This document shows positions 1 to 6,057 of a DNA stretch of 7,153 bases, in pieces (the stretch's first letter is position 1; each line of letters starts with the position of its first letter). Source of the stretch: an uncultured Collinsella sp. (GTDB taxonomy: Bacteria; Actinomycetota; Coriobacteriia; Coriobacteriales; Coriobacteriaceae); assembly GCA_900553935.1 (NCBI GenBank), contig USFK01000075.1, positions 1 to 7,153 on the forward strand, in the 5' to 3' direction. The notes below the pieces were generated by a model, which worked only from the letters and a program-made list of their open reading frames with translations, had not been told where the DNA came from and ran no database searches. A program made the translations under genes and the position numbers.

Positions 1-676
1 CAAGGCCGAGGAGAAGCCGGTTGAGCCTGAGCCCGCAAAGGCCGAGCCTGAGGTGAAGGCTGAGGTTGCTCCTGAGCCCGAGTCCGTGGAGAAGCCTGCT
101 GCGAAGCCTGCGGCAAAGAAGACCGCGACTCGTAAGACGACGGCTAAGAAGACAAAGACCACGAAGGCCGCTGCGAGCAAGACTGCGACTGCGAGCAAGG
201 CCACCGCTGCCAATACAACGACCGCGCGCAAGCGCACCACCGCCGCTGCCAAGAAAGCCGCCGAGGCCGAGGCTGCTCCCGAGGTAAAGGCCGAGGTCGC
301 AGAGGCCAAGCCGGCCGCCAAGGCTCCGGCAAAGACCGCTGCCAAGAAGACGACCACGACCGCCAAGAAGGCAACAGCTGCCAAGACCACCACGCGCAAG
401 CGAGCAACGACGACGGCCAAGAAGTCCACGACCAAGGCTGCTGCTCCCAAAGCGGAGGCTAAGGTCGAGGACAAGACCGCACTAAAGGCCAAGCCTGAGC
501 CGAAGGCAGCTGAGGTCAAGCCCGCTGCCGCTAAAGAGGAGCCCAAGGCCGAGGTAAAGGCCAAGCCCGAGCCCACCAAGAAGGCCCCGGTCTCCCCCGC
601 CGCCGCAACAGAGGAAAAGGCTCCGACTAAGAAGACGTCCGTCCGTAAGGCAACGGCCACCCGCAAGCGCCGCTAG
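1..676 (+). CDS. C-terminal Lys/Ala-rich tail of a truncated protein (histone H1/HU-tail-like)
   Basis: The reading frame is open from the left edge (first full codon at base 2) to TAG at 674-676, so this is the 3' part of a longer gene; the GTG at 53 is internal, not a start. The visible 224 residues contain no folded domain. They are almost entirely Lys, Ala, Thr, Glu, Pro and Val. Acidic stretches rich in EPKAE/EVKAE alternate with basic stretches rich in AAKK, TTTRKR and TAKK, and the protein ends TRKRR. Similar tails occur on actinobacterial HU (HupB type), topoisomerase I, trigger factor and other nucleic-acid-binding proteins, and on histone H1-like proteins. The sequence does not say which of these is the parent. 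The basic blocks suggest contact with DNA or RNA (inference). A hairpin follows 36 bases after the stop, so the gene probably ends its transcript. Confidence 0.8.
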   Translation, partial: KAEEKPVEPEPAKAEPEVKAEVAPEPESVEKPAAKPAAKKTATRKTTAKKTKTTKAAASKTATASKATAANTTTARKRTTAAAKKAAEAEAAPEVKAEVAEAKPAAKAPAKTAAKKTTTTAKKATAAKTTTRKRATTTAKKSTTKAAAPKAEAKVEDKTALKAKPEPKAAEVKPAAAKEEPKAEVKAKPEPTKKAPVSPAAATEEKAPTKKTSVRKATATRKRR

Positions 677-712
677 CCCACAGACGATCCAAAACCTCAT
701 CAAACCCTAAGC

Positions 713-739
713 AAGGGGCGCTCCAACCGGGCGCCCCTT
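713..739 (+). terminator. Hairpin terminator after the Lys-rich gene
   Basis: AAGGGGCGC (713-721) pairs perfectly with GCGCCCCTT (731-739): nine base pairs around a nine-base loop. The following TTCGCTGTAG is only weakly U-rich, so termination may be less efficient than at the fmdB hairpin. The position, 36 bases past a stop codon and before the next promoter region, fits an intrinsic terminator. Confidence 0.7.
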
Positions 740-803
740 CGCTGTAGATAGTTGGTAAAACGATTTTCTAGGACAACCGTTCGCCGATGGTAAACGGATG
801 TTG

Positions 804-843
804 TTTATACAGCCTGTGTACAACAGATATACTTACAACTTGT
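804..843 (+). promoter_or_regulatory. Candidate promoter and operator of the GH13-GH77 gene
   Basis: TATACT at 828-833 matches five of six bases of a sigma-70 -10 box and would start transcription near 840, about 50 bases before the ATG at 894. No good -35 box sits at 17 bases: TTGTTT (801-806) is 21 bases away and TTATAC (805-810) is a poor match. Directly upstream, TATACAGCCTGTGTA (806-820) is a 15-bp palindrome with one mismatched pair, centred on 813. ACAACTTGT (835-843) is a second small dyad. The arrangement resembles an operator within or next to a promoter, as used by LacI-family sugar regulators, but no regulator is visible in the window. The promoter and operator are both inferred. 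Confidence 0.35.
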
Positions 844-893
844 GCGTAAAGCCATGGCCCGCAGGCCGTGATTCTATTGAACTGGACCGTATT

Positions 894-3800
894 ATGAGAT
901 TGATACACAACAGCCGTCTTCCGCAGTTTCGCACTCCGTTTGGCGCTGTGACCACTGGAACTACCCTTTCGCTCTCCGTGATTCTGGAGGATGCCGACCC
1001 CAACCAGGCAACGCTTACGCTGCGCACCTGGGTCGATGAGATCGGCGAGTCTCGGTATCCCATGACGCACGAGGGCGACGGCATATTTTCCGTAGAGCTT
1101 GAGTGTCCCGAGCCCTGTCTTATCTGGTACAGCTTTATCTGCAATATCGAGGGCCAGCCCGAGGTTCGTCTGGGCGCACCGCAGGGCCGCACCGGCGGTG
1201 AGGGCGTAACCTACGACTGCGCCGAGGTGCCGTCGTTCCAGATCACCGTCTACAAGCACCGCGAAGTTCGACCCGAGTGGTACGAGCGCGGCATGGTCTA
1301 CCAGATCTTCCCCGATCGCTACGCTCGCGACGAACACTGGCGCGAGCGCACGCTGGCCGAAGTCGAAAAGCCGCGCAACGGAATCCAGCGCCGCATGATC
1401 GAGGACTGGAACGAGCCGCCCGTATACGAGCGCGCCGAGGACGGCTCCATCAAAACCTGGGACTTTTACGGCGGATCGCTCAAGGGCATCCAAGAAGACC
1501 TGCCTCGCATCGCCGAGCTGGGCTTTACAGCCATCTACCTCAACCCCATTTTCGAAGCCGCGAGCAACCACCGCTACGACACGGCCGATTACAGCAAGAT
1601 CGACCCGATCCTGGGCACCGAGCAGGACTTTACCGAGCTGTGTCAGGCAGCCGAGAAGCTGGGCATCTCCATCATCCTGGACGGCGTGTTCAACCACACG
1701 GGCGACGATTCGATCTACTTCAACCGCTACGGCAACTACCCCGGAGTTGGAGCCTGGCAGAGCGAGGATTCGCCGTGGCGCGATGCGTTTTATTTCCACG
1801 AGGACGGCTCGTACGACTGCTGGTGGGGCGTGGGCAACATGCCCGCAATCAATGAGAGCTCCGAGCTGGTGCGCGAGCGGCTCCTGGGCAAGGAAGGTAT
1901 CATACGCAAATGGCTGCGCGCCGGCGCCCATGGCTGGCGCCTCGATGTGGCCGACGAGCTATCCGATGACTTCCTGGCCGAGATCAAAAAGGCCGTGCTC
2001 GCCGAGAAGCCCGACGCACTGCTGCTCGGAGAGGTCTGGGAAGACGCCTCCAACAAGATCAGCTATGGCCATTTGCGCCGGTATCTGCAGGGATCCGAGC
2101 TTGACTCGGCGATGGATTATCCCTTCCGCGACATGGTCATCGGTTTTTTGATGGGCTACAAGAACGCCTACCAGGCAGCCGAGGATATCGAAACCCTGCG
2201 AGAGAATTATCCACGCGAGGCCCTGTCCTGCGCACTCAACCTGCTGTCAAGCCACGACCGCCCGCGTATCATTTCGGTGCTCGGCGGTGGCCCCGACGAG
2301 TCGCAGCTGCCCGAGTGCGAGCGCAGCAAATGGCGCTTGGACGAGAACTCGATGGGCCTGGCCAAGAGCCGTTTTTGGCTTGCAACGCTCATGCAGATGA
2401 CGTTCCCCGGCGTGCCGTCGATTTACTATGGCGACGAGTACGGCCTTGAGGGCCTGACCGACCCTGGCAATCGCCGCACGCTGCCCATGAAGGAAGACCT
2501 GCACGACTTCGATACACTCGCTATCTTTAAAAACGCCTCGGCCGTACGCCGCGCCCTGCCGTTTATGGTTGACGGCGAGATCAAGGCCTTCGCGCTCAAC
2601 GACGAGGTACTCGCCTACACGCGCACCGGTAAAGACGGTGAGGCCGCGACGGTTATCATCAACCGCAGCCTGCGCAATTCGCACTGCGTGACGATCCCGG
2701 CGCTCGGCGAATGCGCGAGCGACGTGATCAGCGGCCACGAGTGCGAAATCCACAATGGCACCGTCACGCTCGATCTATATCCGCTGGGGTCGTCGATCAT
2801 CTATCACCACGCCGAGCAGCGTCTGCAAGAGCCGCTCGATCACGGCGCGGGCGTCGTGTGCCACATCACCTCGGTACCGACTGACGATGGCAAGCCGGGT
2901 ACGATCGGCGCACCTACGCGTCGCTTTATCGACCATCTAGCCGCCATGGGCATGCGCTACTGGCAGGTCCTGCCCGTCAATCCGACGGATTTCTTCCGCT
3001 CCCCCTATGCCGGGCCCTCGGCTTTTGCGGGCAACATCGACCTACTGCCCGAGAGTCACGAGGAGCTGGCCGCCGACTTTGAAACCTGGAAGGCCCGTGG
3101 CGGCGAAGATGCCGATCCGCTCTACACGGCGTTTAAACATCGCAACGCCGATTGGCTCGAGAAATACTGCGTCTACATGGCCGTTAAGAAGTACTTTGAG
3201 GGCGAGTCGCGCCACGATTGGCCGACGGATGTCGCGCGCTACAACGAGCACCTGATTGACGACAAGCGTTTCCACGACGAGGCAGAGCTGCAGGCGTACA
3301 TGCAGTACCGCTTTGACCTAGCCTGGTGCGAGCTCATGAACTACGCGCACAAGAAGGGCATCGAGGTCATCGGCGATATCCCGATGTATGTCTCGGACGA
3401 TTCGGCCGATGCATGGAGCGAGCCCGAGAACTTCTGGTTGTCCGATACCGGCAAAGCGATTGAGATTTCCGGTGCGCCGCCCGACAACTTTGCGCCCGAG
3501 GGCCAGGTGTGGGGCAACCCCACCTTCCGTTGGGATCACATGAAGCAGAACGGCTATAGCTGGTGGATGGACCGTCTGCGTCGCGCGTTCTCGCTCTACG
3601 ACCGCGTGCGTCTGGACCACTTCCTGGGCTTCCACAGCTACTTTAGCATCCCCGCCGGCAAGGCCTGTGCCGATGGCCGCTGGCTTGCGGGCCCGGGCAA
3701 AGACCTGTTCCAGACCGCCTATGACGAGCTGGGTCCGCTCAACTTTATCGCCGAGGACTTGGGCTATCTGACGCCCGGTGTTCGCGCCATGGCTTCGACT

Positions 3801-4190
3801 TGCGGCTTCCCCGGTATGGACGTACTGGAGTTTAGCGATTACGACGTTCGTTGCGGCGTGCACCCTACGCCCGGCAAGATCCTGTACACATCGACTCACG
3901 ACACGTCGACGCTCGCGGGTTGGTGCACGCGCTCCTTTGCGGGCGGCGACGAGCCGAGCGGTGTTGAGGTGGCAGCCAAGCTGATGAGCGACGCGCTGAC
4001 AAGCGACGCTCCCCTGGTGATGATGCCGCTGCAGGACGTGCTGGGGCTTGGCGACGACACGCGAATGAACGTACCGGGCGTGGCCACGGGCAACTGGACC
4101 TGGCAGGCTGACGAGGCCGACGTTGCGGCCGCTGAGGGCAAAACCGCACAGCTCCTGCGCAACACGCATAGATTCTGGGGCGAAGCGTGA
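894..4190 (+). CDS. Bifunctional GH13 (neopullulanase/alpha-glucosidase-like) - GH77 4-alpha-glucanotransferase fusion
   Basis: The predicted protein has 1098 residues from ATG 894. Residues about 1-110 resemble a CBM34-type N-terminal beta domain. The GH13 barrel follows (about 125-545): GMVYQIFPDRY at 133, region I DGVFNH at 263, region V MPAIN at 316, GWRLD with nucleophile D351, GEVW with acid/base E380, and HD with D455. A beta domain ends near 640. A GH77 barrel begins at GAGVVCHITSVP (651), with GDIPMYV (827), a GAPPDNF loop (861-867), RLDHF nucleophile D908, AEDLG E954 and THD D1003. Both enzymes therefore look catalytically complete. The expected role is hydrolysis of alpha-1,4 (and perhaps alpha-1,6) glucans plus transfer between maltodextrins. 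No signal peptide is visible, so it is probably cytosolic. The barrel motifs and CBM34-like start argue against GlgX. The frame is open back to ATG 798, but family similarity begins near 894; neither start has a clear ribosome site. Confidence 0.92.
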   Translation: MRLIHNSRLPQFRTPFGAVTTGTTLSLSVILEDADPNQATLTLRTWVDEIGESRYPMTHEGDGIFSVELECPEPCLIWYSFICNIEGQPEVRLGAPQGRTGGEGVTYDCAEVPSFQITVYKHREVRPEWYERGMVYQIFPDRYARDEHWRERTLAEVEKPRNGIQRRMIEDWNEPPVYERAEDGSIKTWDFYGGSLKGIQEDLPRIAELGFTAIYLNPIFEAASNHRYDTADYSKIDPILGTEQDFTELCQAAEKLGISIILDGVFNHTGDDSIYFNRYGNYPGVGAWQSEDSPWRDAFYFHEDGSYDCWWGVGNMPAINESSELVRERLLGKEGIIRKWLRAGAHGWRLDVADELSDDFLAEIKKAVLAEKPDALLLGEVWEDASNKISYGHLRRYLQGSELDSAMDYPFRDMVIGFLMGYKNAYQAAEDIETLRENYPREALSCALNLLSSHDRPRIISVLGGGPDESQLPECERSKWRLDENSMGLAKSRFWLATLMQMTFPGVPSIYYGDEYGLEGLTDPGNRRTLPMKEDLHDFDTLAIFKNASAVRRALPFMVDGEIKAFALNDEVLAYTRTGKDGEAATVIINRSLRNSHCVTIPALGECASDVISGHECEIHNGTVTLDLYPLGSSIIYHHAEQRLQEPLDHGAGVVCHITSVPTDDGKPGTIGAPTRRFIDHLAAMGMRYWQVLPVNPTDFFRSPYAGPSAFAGNIDLLPESHEELAADFETWKARGGEDADPLYTAFKHRNADWLEKYCVYMAVKKYFEGESRHDWPTDVARYNEHLIDDKRFHDEAELQAYMQYRFDLAWCELMNYAHKKGIEVIGDIPMYVSDDSADAWSEPENFWLSDTGKAIEISGAPPDNFAPEGQVWGNPTFRWDHMKQNGYSWWMDRLRRAFSLYDRVRLDHFLGFHSYFSIPAGKACADGRWLAGPGKDLFQTAYDELGPLNFIAEDLGYLTPGVRAMASTCGFPGMDVLEFSDYDVRCGVHPTPGKILYTSTHDTSTLAGWCTRSFAGGDEPSGVEVAAKLMSDALTSDAPLVMMPLQDVLGLGDDTRMNVPGVATGNWTWQADEADVAAAEGKTAQLLRNTHRFWGEA

Positions 4191-4215
4191 TAAAACGCCC
4201 GATATAGGGTACAGT
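4188..4215 (+). promoter_or_regulatory. Candidate promoter of fmdB
   Basis: TACAGT (4210-4215, preceded by GGG) could serve as a -10 box, with TGATAA (4188-4193) 16 bases upstream as a weak -35. The -35 would overlap the stop codon of the glucan enzyme. If real, transcription would begin near 4222 and include the 4235-4256 hairpin in the leader. Both boxes are imperfect. Confidence 0.3.
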
Positions 4216-4234
4216 TACAGACGTTTGAATTTTT

Positions 4235-4256
4235 GCGGGCAGAGTAATCTGCCCGC
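4235..4256 (+). terminator. Nine-bp GNRA-loop hairpin between the glucan enzyme and fmdB
   Basis: GCGGGCAGA (4235-4243) pairs perfectly with TCTGCCCGC (4248-4256) around the tetraloop GTAA, a GNRA type that stabilises RNA hairpins. Only TTTGTG follows, a poor U-tract, and a TTTTT run precedes it. It could end the GH13-GH77 transcript, or be a stabilising structure in the fmdB leader, 22 bases before that start codon. The sequence alone does not settle which. Confidence 0.6.
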
Positions 4257-4278
4257 TTTGTGCTGAAAAGGAAGTATT

Positions 4279-4515
4279 ATGGCGCGCTACGATTACAAGT
4301 GCTCGAGCTGCGGCAACGTGTTTGAGGTTGAGCATCCCATGTCCGAGACCCCCGAGGTCGTGTGCCCCAACTGCGGCGCTCCGGCCGCCAAGACGTTCTC
4401 GGCCAGCGGCATCAAGTTTGAGGGCAGCGGCTTCTACAACACTGACCAGCGCAGCGGTGGCTCAAGCACCAGCGCCACCAGCGGCTGCTGCGCCAACTGC
4501 CCGCATAACCACTAG
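4279..4515 (+). CDS. FmdB-family zinc-ribbon protein
   Basis: The protein has 78 residues. The N-terminus MARYDYKCSSCG carries a first zinc knuckle (C8, C11), and CPNCG supplies the second (C29, C32). The GSGFY-TD segment at 50-56 is the usual continuation of the FmdB/CxxC_CxxC_SSSS family. A Gly/Ser/Thr linker leads to a C-terminal cluster CCANCPHNH, with three more cysteines and two histidines. The four N-terminal cysteines should bind one zinc ion. The family is named after a proposed regulator of formamidase genes, but its general role is not established; no formamidase gene is nearby, so I give no symbol. The start is supported by AAGGAAG at 4268-4274, four bases before ATG. A strong terminator follows immediately, so the gene is probably the last or only one in its transcript. 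Confidence 0.93.
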   Translation: MARYDYKCSSCGNVFEVEHPMSETPEVVCPNCGAPAAKTFSASGIKFEGSGFYNTDQRSGGSSTSATSGCCANCPHNH

Positions 4516-4523
4516 AAACCAAT

Positions 4524-4562
4524 CAGCCCCGCGACCGACACCAATCGCGGGGCTGTTTCTTT
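4524..4562 (+). terminator. Intrinsic terminator after fmdB
   Basis: CAGCCCCGCGA (4524-4534) pairs perfectly with TCGCGGGGCTG (4545-4555), eleven base pairs around a ten-base loop, followed by TTTCTTT. The stem starts nine bases after the fmdB stop. AGAAAC upstream can pair with GTTTCT downstream, so it may also work to some extent for the convergent rsmB transcript. Confidence 0.9.
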
Positions 4563-4583
4563 AGCTGCCCAGGCTTCCTTATG

Positions 4584-4650
4584 AGTTGCGGTGAAATAAG
4601 GACTGTTTGGCGGGCAGAAGCCGCTATTCAATCCCTATTTCACCGCAGCT
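4584..4650. repeat. 67-bp imperfect palindrome between convergent fmdB and rsmB
   Basis: The left arm at 4584-4602 contains TGCGGTGAAATA (4587-4598). The right arm at 4632-4650 contains its exact reverse complement TATTTCACCGCA (4636-4647). Counting the flanks, 19 positions pair with one G-T wobble and one A-C mismatch. The 29-base interior holds a smaller GGC/GCC-type stem. No T-run follows on either strand, so it is not a typical intrinsic terminator. It may be a REP- or MITE-like intergenic palindrome, or a transcript-end stabilising structure for rsmB, whose stop lies seven bases away. No convincing target-site duplication is visible. Confidence 0.7.
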
Positions 4651-4656
4651 TAGTCG

Positions 4657-6057
4657 TTACTTGTGGACCAGGCGGGCGCAGAAGGGGCCGTCGTAGGAGG
4701 CGGCATTTACCGGCACGCTTTGGAAGAGGCCTCGATCATTCTGGCGTACGGATACGAGCTTCTTGGCCTGATCGAACTCGGGGAGTTGCAGAATCTGCGC
4801 CTCGGAGAGCGGCTCCAGGCTAAAACCGGTGCCCTCGGGAGAGTTCAGGAAAGCGTCCACCACCTGCATGTTCTCCTCGTCGAAGACCGAGCACGTCGCA
4901 TAGATGAGCTCGCCGCCGGCAGCCACGCGGACAGCAGCCTCTTTGAGCATCGTCAGCTGCAGCTTGGGCAGCTCAACCGTCACATCCTTTTCGGTCAGGC
5001 GCCACGGGATCTCGGGATGACGACGCATGGTTCCGGTGCCAGAGCACGGCGCATCGATAAAGACCGTATCGAACTTAACCGGCTCGCCAAGCATGGCATC
5101 AAACGACGTCAGTACTTCATCAAGCTCGCAAGCATCACCCGAAACCGTACGAACGCCCTGAATACCTGCCTTATGCAGGCGAGCGAGATTCTGGTCGCAC
5201 TTGCGATCATGCAAATCGAGCGCCGTATGCTGACGCTCATAGCCCGCACGCTTGGCCTGGCACATCATCACATAGGTCTTGGTGCCACGGCCGGCACCAA
5301 TCTCAAGGCAGCAACCAGGGCGCGTGGCAGCTGTGGCGATAAGTTGCGCGTTGAGATCAGAGGCCACCGCGGCAGCACGCTCAAACACACCCGAAGCAAC
5401 GGTAACCTGGGCATCAACCGGGGCATGGCAGCCCGGGAAGACAGGCGCGACGAGCTGCGAGATATACGGATCGGGCTTGGAAGCAAAAGCGTTCTCATGC
5501 AGGGCCAGCGGCGCGGGGGCCAGATTGCCGGCAAAGTTAAGCGCACCCTCTGGCGTGTCAAACGATGCCATAATGCGAGCGCACAGCCATCGCGGCAAGC
5601 CCATCAGGCGAGACAGGCGAACCAAGCGTCGCTCAGACTCATCGGCATCCACCGCGGCGGCAAAATCATCGACGTTGTCCGCAACCTTATGCAGAACGGC
5701 GTTCGCCAGACCGGCGGCGGACTTAGCACCGCAGCGAACCAGCTCAACTCCCTGACTTACGGCAACGCGGCCAGGCGTATGCAGGTAGAGCATCTCGAAG
5801 GCAGAAATACGAAGCGCCATGCGAACGCGCGGCGCAACCTTTTTGGGCTTATCGAGAAACTGATCGAGCAGCTCGTCCAAAATACCCTGCGTGGCGGCAA
5901 CACCCAGCGCCAAGCGGGCGGCAAAAGCGGAATCGCGCTGGTCAATAGCCTTGGCCGATGCGCGAGAGGACAGCACGTCGCGTGCATACATGCCGCGGCG
6001 ATCGGCCTCCATCAGCACATCGAGCGCAAGCTTGCGCGCGGGAGACAGCCTGCTCAT
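4657..6057 (-). CDS. rsmB: 16S rRNA (cytosine-C5)-methyltransferase RsmB
   Basis: The protein has 466 residues from ATG 6057. It should transfer a methyl group from S-adenosylmethionine to C5 of a cytosine in 16S rRNA (C967 in E. coli). Residues about 1-140 form the NusB-like RNA-binding domain typical of RsmB. From about 205 on is the RsmB/NOP methyltransferase: motif I LEIGAGRGTKT (251-261, where many RsmB have AAPGGKT), an acidic ALDLHDRK segment for the SAM ribose, motif IV DAPCSGTG with C338, and motif VI ATCS with C389. C389 is the expected nucleophile and C338 the cysteine that assists release. The start codon overlaps the fmt stop (ATGA, 6057-6054), indicating translational coupling; only a weak GGGG precedes it. 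The frame extends upstream to 6105 inside fmt, which I reject as a start. Confidence 0.95.
   Translation of the reverse strand: MSRLSPARKLALDVLMEADRRGMYARDVLSSRASAKAIDQRDSAFAARLALGVAATQGILDELLDQFLDKPKKVAPRVRMALRISAFEMLYLHTPGRVAVSQGVELVRCGAKSAAGLANAVLHKVADNVDDFAAAVDADESERRLVRLSRLMGLPRWLCARIMASFDTPEGALNFAGNLAPAPLALHENAFASKPDPYISQLVAPVFPGCHAPVDAQVTVASGVFERAAAVASDLNAQLIATAATRPGCCLEIGAGRGTKTYVMMCQAKRAGYERQHTALDLHDRKCDQNLARLHKAGIQGVRTVSGDACELDEVLTSFDAMLGEPVKFDTVFIDAPCSGTGTMRRHPEIPWRLTEKDVTVELPKLQLTMLKEAAVRVAAGGELIYATCSVFDEENMQVVDAFLNSPEGTGFSLEPLSEAQILQLPEFDQAKKLVSVRQNDRGLFQSVPVNAASYDGPFCARLVHK

Noticed and set aside
53..676. GTG at 53 as the start of the Lys-rich gene
   Set aside because: The same frame and the same composition continue upstream to the window edge, so the gene begins outside the window.
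1..676. Repeats in the Lys-rich gene as a CRISPR or tandem array
   Set aside because: Repeat units are irregular, in frame and of coding composition; there are no regular spacers.
768..1931. Open frame of 387 codons on the - strand under the GH13 region
   Set aside because: It is antisense to the well-supported GH13 catalytic domain, has no recognisable motif, and has no ribosome site that I can see.
3318..4169. Open frame of 283 codons on the - strand under the GH77 region
   Set aside because: It is antisense to conserved GH77 motifs and its translation is not protein-family-like.
894..4190. Naming the fusion GlgX-MalQ
   Set aside because: The GH13 half has a CBM34-like N-terminus and a neopullulanase-like region V (MPAIN), not the features of GlgX-type debranching enzymes.
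4584..4650. The palindrome as an intrinsic terminator of rsmB
   Set aside because: No T-run follows the stem on the - strand (it continues ACTCATAAGG), and the loop region is long.
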